Positions 1 through 9,047 of a stretch of DNA of 64,000 nt are shown here, piece after piece. The position numbers and the translations under genes are program-made. How positions within the stretch are numbered: the first letter of the stretch is position 1; each line of letters starts with the position of its first letter. The stretch comes from Putridiphycobacter roseus (GTDB lineage Bacteria; Bacteroidota; Bacteroidia; Flavobacteriales_D; Crocinitomicaceae), in the NCBI RefSeq assembly GCF_003234935.1, contig NZ_QKSB01000004.1, positions 186,001-250,000 of the forward strand, in the 5' to 3' direction. The notes below the pieces were generated by a model that saw only the letters and a list, made by a program, of their open reading frames with translations, was not told where the DNA came from and made no database searches.

Positions 1-2
1 CA

Positions 3-1496
3 ATGAATTCGGACCAAGATTTAATATATTTAGTCTACCAAAACAACAACTATAAATTGTATAGGCAAACCTATGACACTACCAGCTTAGTTAAATTTTA
101 TAATGCAGGATATTTACAAAAGGCAAACGCAGTAAAAATTTCAAACCTAAAATTACAAGGAGCTAGTAATAAAGACACCGTTTACATCAACAATGTTTAC
201 TATCAGAAAATATTCGTGGAAATTGGTAAAGAAACAAGCATTAAGTTAGCAAGTGATTCCACAAAAGAAAAAACTAAACAACTCATTCCTAAATACCAAT
301 TCCCAAAGTACACGATTTACAATATTAACTTCACAAAGGATTTTCTGGTCACTAATTTCGATAATACTTTTTTATTTCCAAACTATCAAATATACCAAGG
401 ACCAGGTTCGGTATACATCAACCCTGGTCTTAATTCACTGACCAAAATTGGAGCGAGTGACTTATTTGATGATTATAAATTAGTAGGCGGTATTAGAATT
501 CCACTTTCCTTGAATTCAGGCAGTGAAACCCTACTGTCTTTTGAAAACTTAAGAAATAGATTAGACCACCGTTTACTTTATTACCGACAAAAGGCAGTTT
601 CAGAAACAGAGCTATCTAAAAGTATTACCCACGATATTCGTTACCGAATGAGTTATCCTATATCGGAAACTTTTAGTTTAAGATTAACCACTAATTTAAG
701 ACAAGATAAAACACAATACCCACCTGGAGCAGAATTTTCGGAAGACGTTATACAATATAATTCTGGTTTAAATTTTGAAATGGTTTTTGATAATTCCATT
801 CCAATGGAACTAAACATAAGAAGAGGTTTAAGATTAAAAGTATTTGCGGAATATTTACAAGACTACACCTCTAATTATTATGCTACTTTTAATTTAGGAA
901 TTGACTTACGTTCCTATACTAGAATTACTAGAAATTTCATTTGGGTAAATAGAATTGCGGGGGCAACTTCTTTAGGAAGTAAAAGGCTATTATATTATAT
1001 GGGGGCAGTAAACAATTGGGTATTGCGACCGACGGATAATTTCAATTTTGACTTAGATGTAGATCCTAGCCAAAACTATGGTTATCAAACGATAGCTACT
1101 CCATTAAGGGGATTTATTCAAAATACAAGAAATGGTAATAGTTTTGCATTACTAAGTACCGAACTAAGATTACCTATATTTTCATTTCTATCTCCCTTCC
1201 CTATCAACAGTGAATTTTTTAGACATTTCCAAATTGTTGCCTTTGGAGATGTGGGTTCAGCATGGACTGGTCCACACCCACTTTCCCCTGAGAATTACTT
1301 CAACAACCATAAAATAGACAATTATCCAATTCAGATCAATATTCAAAATTTAATTGAACCAATCGTTGGAGATGTAGGTTTTGGATTTCGTTCTAAATTA
1401 ATGGGTTATTTTATCAAACTAGATATTGCTTGGGGTATTGAAGATTTACGCTTTTTAAAACCTGTTACACAAATCTCCTTAAATTTAGACATATGA
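3..1496 (+). CDS. Outer-membrane surface-antigen (BamA/Omp85-like barrel) protein, 3' part
   Basis: This is the C-terminal portion of a larger outer-membrane protein. The frame is open to the left edge, so the first ATG is probably internal. The first ~80 residues look like the end of a beta-propeller (blades of the PD40/TolB kind). From about residue 105 on, alternating aromatic and polar strands form an Omp85-type barrel, with an LRGF tetrad near residue 370 that resembles the conserved loop-6 RGF motif. Bacteroidota have many proteins joining a TolB-like propeller to a surface-antigen barrel. I infer a role in outer-membrane transport or assembly but cannot name a substrate. The stop codon overlaps the next gene by 4 bp (ATGA), suggesting translational coupling. 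Confidence 0.7.
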   Translation: MNSDQDLIYLVYQNNNYKLYRQTYDTTSLVKFYNAGYLQKANAVKISNLKLQGASNKDTVYINNVYYQKIFVEIGKETSIKLASDSTKEKTKQLIPKYQFPKYTIYNINFTKDFLVTNFDNTFLFPNYQIYQGPGSVYINPGLNSLTKIGASDLFDDYKLVGGIRIPLSLNSGSETLLSFENLRNRLDHRLLYYRQKAVSETELSKSITHDIRYRMSYPISETFSLRLTTNLRQDKTQYPPGAEFSEDVIQYNSGLNFEMVFDNSIPMELNIRRGLRLKVFAEYLQDYTSNYYATFNLGIDLRSYTRITRNFIWVNRIAGATSLGSKRLLYYMGAVNNWVLRPTDNFNFDLDVDPSQNYGYQTIATPLRGFIQNTRNGNSFALLSTELRLPIFSFLSPFPINSEFFRHFQIVAFGDVGSAWTGPHPLSPENYFNNHKIDNYPIQINIQNLIEPIVGDVGFGFRSKLMGYFIKLDIAWGIEDLRFLKPVTQISLNLDI

Positions 1497-1912
1497 CAGC
1501 ACAAACAATCATCTCGCTCATACTCATTGGTGTTTTTGCAGGTATTATGAGTGGATTTGTTGGTATTGGCGGCGGTGTAGTCATGGTGCCTGCATTAGTT
1601 TACATTATGGGGCTATCGCAACACACTGCACAAGGAACGAGTTTAATTTTGATGTTACCACCAATTGGAATATTAGCTGTCATGAATTACTACAAGGCCG
1701 GATCTGTTAACATTCCATACGGCATTATAATCGCCATAGCATTTGTAATTGGTGGATATTTTGGATCTAAACTAGCATTAAAATTACCGGCATCCACAGT
1801 CAAATTAGTTTTTGGTGTCTTAATGCTTTATTTGGCTGTAAAAATGATTTATTCAGGATTAAAAAAAACAACACCGGATGAAAAAGGAAATCATACAGAA
1901 GCAATTGAATGA
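1493..1912 (+). CDS. TauE/SafE family membrane protein, half-size
   Basis: A 139-residue integral membrane protein with about four hydrophobic segments. It carries the family's glycine-rich first-helix motif (GIGGGVVMVPAL, residues ~24-35) and a polar AQGTSL turn after it. TauE/SafE proteins export sulfite or organosulfonates or take part in related anion transport, and are normally ~250 residues made of two homologous halves. This one has only the N-terminal half, so it would need to dimerise. It starts inside the upstream stop codon and its end overlaps the following M20 gene by 35 bp, so the three genes look co-transcribed. The substrate cannot be told from sequence. Confidence 0.75.
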   Translation: MTAQTIISLILIGVFAGIMSGFVGIGGGVVMVPALVYIMGLSQHTAQGTSLILMLPPIGILAVMNYYKAGSVNIPYGIIIAIAFVIGGYFGSKLALKLPASTVKLVFGVLMLYLAVKMIYSGLKKTTPDEKGNHTEAIE

Positions 1913-3056
1913 CCTCCATCAAGAGGTAATTACAATAAGGGAACACATACATAAAAACCCTGAATTATCATTCGAAGAATATGAAACATCCAAATTTATC
2001 CAGTCGAAACTAGCTGAATTTGGCATCCATTTTCAAGTGATTGGGAAAACTGGCATCACAGGAACCATACAACCTAAAGGAGCCGTAAAAAAATGGATTG
2101 CTTTAAGAGCTGACATAGATGCCCTTCCCATATTAGAGGAGACCAATGCGCCTTATCAGTCTACGAAAAAAGGAGTTATGCATGCCTGTGGGCATGATGT
2201 GCATACGGCAATGCTACTCGGTACTTTAAAATTCATTCAACAAAATATAGACAGCCTAGAGGTTGGCGTAAAATTTATTTTTCAACCAGGAGAAGAAAAA
2301 CTACCTGGGGGTGCCAGCATGTTAATTGCTGAAGGTGTACTAGAAAACCCAAAGGTAGACGAGATATATGCACTACACGTCTTTCCAGAACTAGAAGCAG
2401 GCGCTGTAGGCTTAAAAGGAGGAATGTATATGGCTTCCTGTGATGAAATTTATATGACTATTCACGGAAAAGGAGGCCATGGTGCCATGCCCCATCAAAA
2501 TATCGATCCTATTTTAATTACCGCCCATATCATAACCGGACTGCAACAAGTGATTAGTAGAAATTGTAATCCTGCCATTCCGGCTGTATTATCCTTTGGT
2601 AAAATAGAAGGATTAGGCGCTACTAATATCATTCCAAACAAAGTAGAATTAGCAGGTACTTTTAGAACCATGAATGAGGAATGGAGAGCGGAAGCACATC
2701 ATTTGATAAAAAAACAAGCCACCTTTATAGCAAATGGCATGGGAGCAAAAATTGATGTAAACATTGTAAAAGGATATCCATTCTTAAAAAATGACGAAGC
2801 ATTAACGGAATTAACAAAGCAAAAGTTAGTAAAATATTTTGGAGAAAATGCCGTTATTGATTTACCAATTCGAATGACAGGAGAAGATTTTGCGTTTTAT
2901 GGGCAGCAAATTCCAAGTACATTTATAAGAATTGGTACGAAAAATGAAAAAAAAGGTATTGTTTACCCCGTTCACCACTCAAAATTTGACATTGATTCCA
3001 ATGCTTTGGTTGTAGGTATGGAAACTTTTATTAATATTGTATTTCAAAAGATTTAA
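1878..3056 (+). CDS. M20 family metallo-amidohydrolase (N-acyl amino acid/hippurate type)
   Basis: A 392-residue soluble zinc hydrolase of the M20D group, which cleaves amide bonds of N-acyl amino acids or related conjugates. Seen in the sequence: the HACGHD metal-binding and catalytic motif at residues 102-107, the GEE pair (FQPGEEKLPGGA, near 138), the lid-domain motif HGKGGHGAMPHQ near 196, and a late MTGEDF motif supplying the last metal ligand. The length is typical and no signal peptide is present, so it should be cytoplasmic. The start codon lies within the 3' end of the TauE gene. The natural substrate is unknown; IAA-amino acid hydrolase and hippuricase annotations are equally possible. 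Confidence 0.88.
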   Translation: MKKEIIQKQLNDLHQEVITIREHIHKNPELSFEEYETSKFIQSKLAEFGIHFQVIGKTGITGTIQPKGAVKKWIALRADIDALPILEETNAPYQSTKKGVMHACGHDVHTAMLLGTLKFIQQNIDSLEVGVKFIFQPGEEKLPGGASMLIAEGVLENPKVDEIYALHVFPELEAGAVGLKGGMYMASCDEIYMTIHGKGGHGAMPHQNIDPILITAHIITGLQQVISRNCNPAIPAVLSFGKIEGLGATNIIPNKVELAGTFRTMNEEWRAEAHHLIKKQATFIANGMGAKIDVNIVKGYPFLKNDEALTELTKQKLVKYFGENAVIDLPIRMTGEDFAFYGQQIPSTFIRIGTKNEKKGIVYPVHHSKFDIDSNALVVGMETFINIVFQKI

Positions 3057-3058
3057 AC

Positions 3059-3301
3059 ATGAGAGTATTTAAAATCGTATTTACTTTGGTTACTATTTTA
3101 TTGGCAACGCAAAGTTGTGAAAAAAACCACATTTGTGAATGTATTACATTTATTAATGAAGAAGAACAACCACCTATTGATAATACCTATCCAATATCGG
3201 ATACGGATAAAAGGGCGGCTATTGAAGAATGTAACCAATCGGATACTACAGTAGTTACTTTAGATTTTGATAAATACGTTACTAATTGCGAATTACAATA
3301 A
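3059..3301 (+). CDS. Small Cys-rich lipoprotein, paralog 1
   Basis: An 80-residue protein with a lipoprotein signal peptide ending at Cys20 (ATQSC). The mature part has four further cysteines: a C-x-C pair (C26, C28), C58 following Glu-Glu, and C77 near the end. The same arrangement occurs in the next gene, so the two are tandem paralogs. I do not recognise the family. It begins 2 bp after the M20 stop codon and is followed by a gene for a membrane protein with a CPHC thioredoxin-type site. That suggests the cysteines are oxidised or reduced in the periplasm, or bind metal; this is inference. Confidence 0.7.
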   Translation: MRVFKIVFTLVTILLATQSCEKNHICECITFINEEEQPPIDNTYPISDTDKRAAIEECNQSDTTVVTLDFDKYVTNCELQ

Positions 3302-3309
3302 AATTATAT

Positions 3310-3549
3310 ATGAAAAATTTTGCCCTTATTTTATTATGTGCCACTATGGTCTCTTTTGTGTCCTGTAGAAAAAACAGAACTTGTAATTGTATCCATGCAA
3401 ACACAGGTGTAATTCAATCCAGTACAAATACGACTGAGAATGTTCTAGATGTAACCAAAAAAGAAGGTGTTGAAGCTTGTGATTTAAAAGATACTACCTT
3501 TTCTTATGAAGGAATTACCACAAACATTGATTGTAGTTTAGTTTACTAA
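3310..3549 (+). CDS. Small Cys-rich lipoprotein, paralog 2
   Basis: A 79-residue lipoprotein using the ATG at 3310; an upstream in-frame start at 3286 would overlap the previous gene and add residues before the signal peptide. The signal peptide ends at Cys19 (SFVSC). Mature cysteines are C25 and C27 (C-x-C), C57 and C75, almost exactly the spacing of the preceding gene (26, 28, 58, 77). Both also share a basic patch after the lipidated Cys and a D-x-T-T segment after the third cysteine. No known domain is recognised. The pair most likely arose by local duplication. Confidence 0.7.
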   Translation: MKNFALILLCATMVSFVSCRKNRTCNCIHANTGVIQSSTNTTENVLDVTKKEGVEACDLKDTTFSYEGITTNIDCSLVY

Positions 3550-3567
3550 AAACACCTCCTTACGACT

Positions 3568-4269
3568 GTGAATACACAAAAATCCCTAGGCATAATTACG
3601 GGACTGATATTTATTGGAATTTCCATTTATCTGTCTTTCGAATTTATTGAAATAAATAAGAATTTTGTAGGAAGATTTGGAGTAGGTTGGGTTTTCTCAA
3701 CTATTCTTCTTCGTTTACTGGTCTGTTTTTCCTTTGGACGTGGATTACAGTTAATCTTAAAAGCACTACTCCCTAAGTTAAAAGGAGCATTTTCATTTAT
3801 AATTGGCTTTATAATTGGATTTGGTGTATCTTTTATTTCTCCCATTTACGCCGTTGATTATGGGGATTATTCAGACAATGAGATTAGCTTAAACACCAGT
3901 GATTTTAATGAAATTACACAAAACCAATATAGCAGTGAGACCGCTCCTTATTTGGTATGCTTTTTCACCACTACTTGTCCACATTGCAAAGCAGCTTGCC
4001 AATTACTAGGCTTTATGCATGCAGCAGGTAGAATGACGAAAGTGGTATTAATATTCCCTGGAGAAGTTGCCAATAGAGAAAAATTTGTCGCTGAAAATGA
4101 CGGACTCGCATTTGACGCCTATTCTGTCTCAGATAAATTCTTTATTGAAAATTCAGGAGGTGTATTTCCTTCCATATTTTTAGTAAACCCAGATGGAAGC
4201 ATGAATAAACACTGGTATGGTGGCGGCCTTAATTACACAGCCTTAGACTACCTTGCAACTTTCAAATAA
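3568..4269 (+). CDS. Membrane-anchored thioredoxin-like protein (CPHC site)
   Basis: A 233-residue protein starting at GTG. The first ~95 residues contain about three hydrophobic segments (approx. 6-28, 40-60, 73-95). Residues ~108-233 form a thioredoxin-fold domain with Cys137-Pro-His-Cys140 in a TTCPHC context, an extra Cys144, and a Val-Phe-Pro at 199-201 that fits the cis-proline loop. CPHC is the active-site dipeptide of DsbA-like oxidases, but the PHCKAAC context is not one I can place in a subfamily. The domain would probably face the periplasm. Its neighbours upstream are two Cys-rich lipoproteins, possible redox partners. The 3' end overlaps the next gene by 17 bp if that gene starts at TTG 4253. 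Confidence 0.7.
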   Translation: MNTQKSLGIITGLIFIGISIYLSFEFIEINKNFVGRFGVGWVFSTILLRLLVCFSFGRGLQLILKALLPKLKGAFSFIIGFIIGFGVSFISPIYAVDYGDYSDNEISLNTSDFNEITQNQYSSETAPYLVCFFTTTCPHCKAACQLLGFMHAAGRMTKVVLIFPGEVANREKFVAENDGLAFDAYSVSDKFFIENSGGVFPSIFLVNPDGSMNKHWYGGGLNYTALDYLATFK

Positions 4270-5179
4270 ACCATTTTTCCATATCAATAAAGGCATACTA
4301 TTAATGCTTTTATCTTCCATGTGCTTTGCAATCGTCAACTTATTTGTAAAGTTGTTGACCAATGCCAACGGTCTTTTTGAAAATTTTCAGAAATTTCCTC
4401 CCTACGAGATAGTACTCTTTCGTTCCATTATATCCTTGAGTATTTGTATCTATATCATTCGACGCAAAAACATACCATTTTTCGGCAACAATAAAAAATG
4501 GTTAATCATTCGTGGTATTTTTGGTGCAACTGCTTTAACCATGTTTTTTTACACCTTACAAAACTTACCGATTGCAATTGCAACCACGGTTCAATACCTT
4601 TCACCTCTTTTTACCATTTTATTTGCCATTCCTTTACAGGGCGAAAAAGTGAAACCCATTCAATGGCTATTTTTTCTCCTTTCATTGTCGGGAGTATTTA
4701 TCATTGGACTCACCAAAAGTACGGGCAGCATAGCATTTAACCCCTTATGGTTACTGCTTGGCTTAATATCCGCTGTATTCTCGGGTGTAGCTTACAATGC
4801 AATCATGAAATGTAAAACAACAGATGCCCCCATCACCGTAGTCATGTATTTCCCATTAATTGCCACTCCCGTAATGCTAGTTTTATGCATCTTCAACGGT
4901 TTTACCATGCCAAGAGGAATAGAATGGTTGGTAATTTTAATCATTGGTATATTTACACAATTTGCACAAGTGTTGATGACGAAAGCTTTTCATCATGAAA
5001 AAGCAGCAAAAGTAACACCCATTAAATACATTGGTGCCATTTATGCCATTGGGATAGGATTTTTCGTCTTTAACGAAACCCTTAGTTTAGCAGTATTCCT
5101 TGGAATTGCCTTTATTCTAATTGGTGTATTACTCAATAGTTTTTTAAAATTCAAATGGAGTGAAATTAGACAAAATTGA
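4253..5179 (+). CDS. EamA/DMT family inner-membrane transporter
   Basis: About 308 residues with ten hydrophobic helices arranged as two EamA repeats, the layout of drug/metabolite exporters such as RhaT or YdcZ relatives. Characteristic features are the SSMCFAIVNL first helix, the FRSIISL second helix, the YLSPLFTILFA segment after a TTVQ motif in repeat 1, and a KYIGAIYAIGIGF segment in repeat 2. The frame opens with TTG 4253 inside the preceding gene; ATG 4304 would remove 17 residues just before helix 1 and is a plausible alternative. The 3' end overlaps the convergent ABC exporter gene by 14 bp. The substrate is unknown. Confidence 0.82.
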   Translation: MQLSNKPFFHINKGILLMLLSSMCFAIVNLFVKLLTNANGLFENFQKFPPYEIVLFRSIISLSICIYIIRRKNIPFFGNNKKWLIIRGIFGATALTMFFYTLQNLPIAIATTVQYLSPLFTILFAIPLQGEKVKPIQWLFFLLSLSGVFIIGLTKSTGSIAFNPLWLLLGLISAVFSGVAYNAIMKCKTTDAPITVVMYFPLIATPVMLVLCIFNGFTMPRGIEWLVILIIGIFTQFAQVLMTKAFHHEKAAKVTPIKYIGAIYAIGIGFFVFNETLSLAVFLGIAFILIGVLLNSFLKFKWSEIRQN

Positions 5180-6980
5180 GATCGTATAATTTTTTGTATT
5201 GCCCATTCATCTGAATCAGTTCATTGTGGTTTCCTTTTTCAATCACTGTACCTTTACTAATCACTAAAATCTGACTAGAGTTTACAATGGTCGATAAACG
5301 GTGAGCGATAACAATAGACGTTCTTCCTTTTTGTAATTCAGCGGTAGCTTTTTGAATCATAGCTTCCGACTCAGAATCTAAACTTGCTGTAGCTTCGTCT
5401 AAGATAAGTATTTTTGGATTGTATACATATGCTCGTATAAATGAAACCAATTGCTTTTGACCTACCGAAAGTAGCCCTCCCCTCTCTTTTACATCATAAT
5501 CATAATTTCCAGGAAGTTTCATGATAAACTCATGCGCGCCCACTTTTTTAGAAGCTTCTATTACCATTTCTCTGGTAATGGAAGTATCGCCCATTGTGAT
5601 ATTATTGTACAGCGTATCGGAAAACAAAAATACATCTTGCAACACTATGGCTATGTTTCGTCTTAAGGAATTCAGTGAAATATCTTTTATAGAGGTCCCT
5701 CCAATGGTAATTTCACCTTTTTGAAAATCGTAAAATCTTGTCAATAAATTGATAATTGTTGATTTTCCAGCACCCGTCGTTCCCACCAATGCTATCGATT
5801 GCTGTTTTGGCGCATATATGTCCACACCTTTTAACACCCAATCTTCCTCGTTATAGGCAAACCAAACGTTTTTAAATTCCACGTCGGCATTAAAATCTAC
5901 ATATGTTCTCTCCCCTTGATTATCAACCACTTCTTCGCTATCCAAAATGGCAAAAACCCGATCAGCTCTTACCACACCTCTTTGTAAAATATTGAATCGA
6001 TCTGCCATTTGACGAATTGGTCGGTACAGCATGTTCACCCATAAAATATAGCCAAAGATAATCCCAGACAAATTGTTCACCAATTCAGGACTATAGTTCA
6101 ACTGTAACATAGACCATAATATTAAAACGGCTATGGACAAAGAACTTAATATTTCGACCACTGGGAAAAATAAAGAAGTAGCCCATACTGCTTGCAATAG
6201 TGCATTTCGGTGCCCCTTATTCAATTCATCAAATTTTTCTGCTTCAATCTTTTCCTTATTAAAAAGTTGGACAATACTCATACCTGATATATGTTCTTGA
6301 ACAAAAGTATTCAGTTTATTCACTTGGGTTCTTTCTTTTTCAAAGGCAGCTTTCATTGCTTTTGCGAAAATTCGAGTTGCAATAATTAGCAAAGGAATTG
6401 GAATAAGAATCAACAAAGTAACTTGCCAGTTGACATAAAACATCCAACAAAAGATGGCTACTAATTTCAGTAAATCTCCTAAAATAGATATTAGTCCTGT
6501 GGTAAAAATATCGGAAATTGCTTCAATATCGGAAATCAATCTGGTTACTACGGTGCCATTAGGGGTTTTATCAAAATATTTTAATCTAAAGGATTGAATG
6601 TGTTTGAATAATTTTTCACGGACATCTAAAATCACAGATTGTCCCAATACCGCTCCCAAATAGGCGACAATAAATTGAAATAGTGCTTCAAATAATAGTA
6701 AGATAAAAATAAGCAATACCCATATCATTAATTGACTTTCGGGGTCCGTACTAAACTGACCTACAAATGATTTTAACCAAAGCCCAATACCTCCGGTGGA
6801 ACCATCTGTGGATTCAATAAATATATTAACCATTTCAACAATTAGTAATGGTCGGGTTGACTCAATAATAGCCAGTAAAACAGTCAGGAATAACCCGGTA
6901 TAAAAAATCCCTTTGTACGGTTTTAAATAGGCCAATAACCTGCGGAACAATAAAAGGTCTTTTTTATATTTTTTAAACAT
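5166..6980 (-). CDS. ABC exporter, fused permease-ATPase (MsbA/MdlB type)
   Basis: A 604-residue half-transporter. An ABC transmembrane domain of six helices fills residues ~20-330 and an ATPase domain residues ~365-604. The Walker A is GTTGAGKS with Lys406, the Walker B ILILDEATASLDSES. The signature is LLSVGQ, where Val replaces the usual first Gly of LSGGQ, a variant common in this exporter group. A conserved His (AHRLST) completes the H-loop. Such proteins act as homo- or heterodimers exporting lipids, LPS precursors or drugs. No second half-transporter is adjacent, so a homodimer is likely. It diverges from the aminotransferase gene, with a -7-like element close to its start. Confidence 0.93.
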   Translation of the reverse strand: MFKKYKKDLLLFRRLLAYLKPYKGIFYTGLFLTVLLAIIESTRPLLIVEMVNIFIESTDGSTGGIGLWLKSFVGQFSTDPESQLMIWVLLIFILLLFEALFQFIVAYLGAVLGQSVILDVREKLFKHIQSFRLKYFDKTPNGTVVTRLISDIEAISDIFTTGLISILGDLLKLVAIFCWMFYVNWQVTLLILIPIPLLIIATRIFAKAMKAAFEKERTQVNKLNTFVQEHISGMSIVQLFNKEKIEAEKFDELNKGHRNALLQAVWATSLFFPVVEILSSLSIAVLILWSMLQLNYSPELVNNLSGIIFGYILWVNMLYRPIRQMADRFNILQRGVVRADRVFAILDSEEVVDNQGERTYVDFNADVEFKNVWFAYNEEDWVLKGVDIYAPKQQSIALVGTTGAGKSTIINLLTRFYDFQKGEITIGGTSIKDISLNSLRRNIAIVLQDVFLFSDTLYNNITMGDTSITREMVIEASKKVGAHEFIMKLPGNYDYDVKERGGLLSVGQKQLVSFIRAYVYNPKILILDEATASLDSESEAMIQKATAELQKGRTSIVIAHRLSTIVNSSQILVISKGTVIEKGNHNELIQMNGQYKKLYDLNFV

Positions 6981-6985
6981 TATTG

Positions 6986-6993
6986 CAAAGGTA
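6986..6993 (-). promoter_or_regulatory. Putative -7 promoter box of the ABC exporter gene
   Basis: On the minus strand this reads TACCTTTG, a full match to the Bacteroidota TAnnTTTG -7 element. It lies only 5 bp before the start codon at 6980, so the transcript would be nearly leaderless, or the match is chance. No TTG -33 element stands at the usual distance. Confidence 0.35.
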
Positions 6994-7063
6994 TAAATAG
7001 TTTTCTTGAAATTTATCTTGAATAAATAATAAGTTTTTTATAATTATATTATTCCTTATTCAT

Positions 7064-7071
7064 TAACTTTG
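7064..7071 (+). promoter_or_regulatory. Putative -7 promoter box of the aminotransferase gene
   Basis: TAACTTTG matches TAnnTTTG. The spacing to the ATG at 7092 leaves a leader of about 14 nt, normal for this phylum. The region upstream is very AT-rich, and I see no clear TTG -33 box. Confidence 0.5.
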
Positions 7072-7091
7072 CCGATTCTAAAATTAAGGAT

Positions 7092-8288
7092 ATGCCGATT
7101 ATTTCGATCAAGGGGATCAACATGCCAGAATCTCCAATCAGAAAATTAGTACCATTTGCAGAAACTGCAAAAAAAGCAGGAAAACATGTATTTCATTTAA
7201 ATATAGGTCAGCCAGATATAGACTCTCCTAAAGTTGCTATTGACGCGCTGAAAGACATTGGTAGGACCGTCATAGAATATTCCCATTCTGCAGGTTTTGA
7301 ATCGTACAGAGAAGGTTTATCGAAGTACTACAAAAAGAATGGAATGGATGTAAACGCCGAAGAAATCATTATCACTACTGGTGGTTCTGAGGCTTTGGTA
7401 TTTGGATTTATGACCTGTTTTAATCCTGGGGACGAAGTAATTATTCCGGAACCTTTTTATGCTAACTACAATGGTTTTGCGCAAATGGCAGGGATTAATA
7501 TCGTACCCGTAACAGCATCCATTGAAGATGGCTTTGCCTTACCTCCTATTGAAGAGTTTGAAAAAAAAATTACGCCAAAAACAAAAGGGATCGTAATTTG
7601 TAACCCTGGAAATCCAACCGGTTATTTATACGCACAAGACGAGTTAAAAAAACTAGCTGAAATAGTAAAAAAGAAAGACCTTTTCTTGTTTGCTGATGAA
7701 GTTTATCGTGAATTTTGTTACGATAATAATAGTCCTTTTTCTGTCCTAAATTTAGAAGGTATTGAAGAAAATGTAATCTTAATTGATTCTGTTTCTAAAA
7801 GATACTCTATGTGTGGTGCAAGAATTGGTGCTTTAATCACTAGAAATAAAGAAGTACTTAAAACGGTCTTAAAATTTGCCCAAGCGAGACTTTCACCTCC
7901 AACTTTAGCACAAATTGCAAGTGAAGCGGCATTAAATACACCTGATTCTTATTTTACTGACGTGGTAAACGAATATGTAGAAAGAAGAAATATTTTAGTA
8001 GATGGACTTAATAAAATACCTGGTGTAATCTGTCCAAAGCCTAAAGGCGCTTTTTATTGTATTGCGCAATTACCAATAGATGATGCAGATTTATTTTGTA
8101 AATGGTTACTAGAAGACTTTGAATACAATGGAGATACTATTATGATGGCTCCTGCTTCTGGTTTTTATGCCACTAAAGGATTAGGAAAAACACAAGTAAG
8201 GTTGGCTTACGTATTGGAGAAGGATGCATTAAAAAAGTCGGTAAAATGTTTAGAGGAGGCTTTGAAAATATATCCTGGGAGAAAGTAA
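7092..8288 (+). CDS. Class I/II pyridoxal-phosphate aminotransferase
   Basis: A 398-residue fold-type I PLP enzyme of the aspartate/alanine aminotransferase group. Visible family marks are NIGQPD near residue 40, the TTGGSEAL cofactor loop near 95, NPGNPTG near 175, the DEVY motif near 205 whose Asp contacts the pyridine ring, and SVSKRYSMCGARIG with the Schiff-base lysine at Lys236. A late VRLAY supplies the substrate-carboxylate arginine. It probably catalyses an amino acid/2-oxoacid transamination in central nitrogen metabolism. The preferred amino acid cannot be fixed. It appears monocistronic, with its own promoter; the next gene starts 53 bp downstream. Confidence 0.92.
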   Translation: MPIISIKGINMPESPIRKLVPFAETAKKAGKHVFHLNIGQPDIDSPKVAIDALKDIGRTVIEYSHSAGFESYREGLSKYYKKNGMDVNAEEIIITTGGSEALVFGFMTCFNPGDEVIIPEPFYANYNGFAQMAGINIVPVTASIEDGFALPPIEEFEKKITPKTKGIVICNPGNPTGYLYAQDELKKLAEIVKKKDLFLFADEVYREFCYDNNSPFSVLNLEGIEENVILIDSVSKRYSMCGARIGALITRNKEVLKTVLKFAQARLSPPTLAQIASEAALNTPDSYFTDVVNEYVERRNILVDGLNKIPGVICPKPKGAFYCIAQLPIDDADLFCKWLLEDFEYNGDTIMMAPASGFYATKGLGKTQVRLAYVLEKDALKKSVKCLEEALKIYPGRK

Positions 8289-8341
8289 TAATGACCTATG
8301 TCAGCTATTATTTTTTTTAGACTAAGTAATTTTATATTAAG

Positions 8342-8992
8342 ATGAAGCAAAAAGAAGATTTTTTAAATCAGCTACAATTTAAAATTGGAGATAGGTGGGA
8401 AAATTTAAAACCTGAAACAATAAATAACGTTCAGGACTTAAAAACATATATCATAGATAGGAATGCTAGAGCTTCATGGCCATTTCTTCATTTTTTACCT
8501 TTCTACTTTGCACTTAGAAAGCAAGTTTCAAAAATGATCAATCAACCGGTTTCTGGTAATTATAACCTGAATCAATTGAGTAAGTCGCAAAGACAAGCGC
8601 TAAACAATTTTATTTCTGAGGAGTATGCAAAACCTTTAACCATGTCAAGACCAAAGACTTTGCACCAAATTGTCTTTTTATTTCCTTTAGTGACCGTTTT
8701 GGGTAGTTTATTAATCAGTACCTATCTTATTACTGGTTTAGACTATTCTGGTTTATGGTATTTTTCTGCTTTAATTGGCTTAATACTCAGCTTATTGTTA
8801 TTTGAAAAATCAAAAAAATTTAAAAATCAATTTAAACCTGCTCGTATTTTAGATTATGCTAAATCCTTTTTAGTAGTCAATCACCAACAATATCCAACTG
8901 GCTATGAGGAAAGTCAACTAGAAACTTTTCTCCTAGAAGAATTGACTGAATTTTATCAAAAAGAATTTACGCCAACAGCGACAATCGGTTAA
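8342..8992 (+). CDS. Unknown protein with two membrane helices
   Basis: 216 residues, no family recognised. Residues 1-100 are soluble and mixed-charge. Two hydrophobic helices run at about 116-135 and 139-157, and a basic KSKKFKNQFKP stretch right after the second helix suggests that both termini face the cytoplasm. The C-terminal ~55 residues are acidic (ESQLETFLLEELTEFYQKEF). The gene lies between the aminotransferase and a barrel protein on the same strand, but spacing of 53 and 66 bp gives no strong operon evidence. Composition is like its neighbours, with no sign of transfer. Confidence 0.65.
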   Translation: MKQKEDFLNQLQFKIGDRWENLKPETINNVQDLKTYIIDRNARASWPFLHFLPFYFALRKQVSKMINQPVSGNYNLNQLSKSQRQALNNFISEEYAKPLTMSRPKTLHQIVFLFPLVTVLGSLLISTYLITGLDYSGLWYFSALIGLILSLLLFEKSKKFKNQFKPARILDYAKSFLVVNHQQYPTGYEESQLETFLLEELTEFYQKEFTPTATIG

Positions 8993-9047
8993 AAAAAAGG
9001 TATTTTCACTTTTTAATTGCATTTAAAATTTTAACCAAATAAATGCG

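Noticed and set aside
1493..1912. TauE as a truncated pseudogene
   Set aside because: The frame closes neatly and the following sequence is a complete M20 gene in another frame; half-size TauE proteins are known.
5166..5179. 14-bp convergent overlap as a regulatory antisense device
   Set aside because: Short convergent 3' overlaps recur in this compact genome (also near 30714 and 56259) and need no special meaning.
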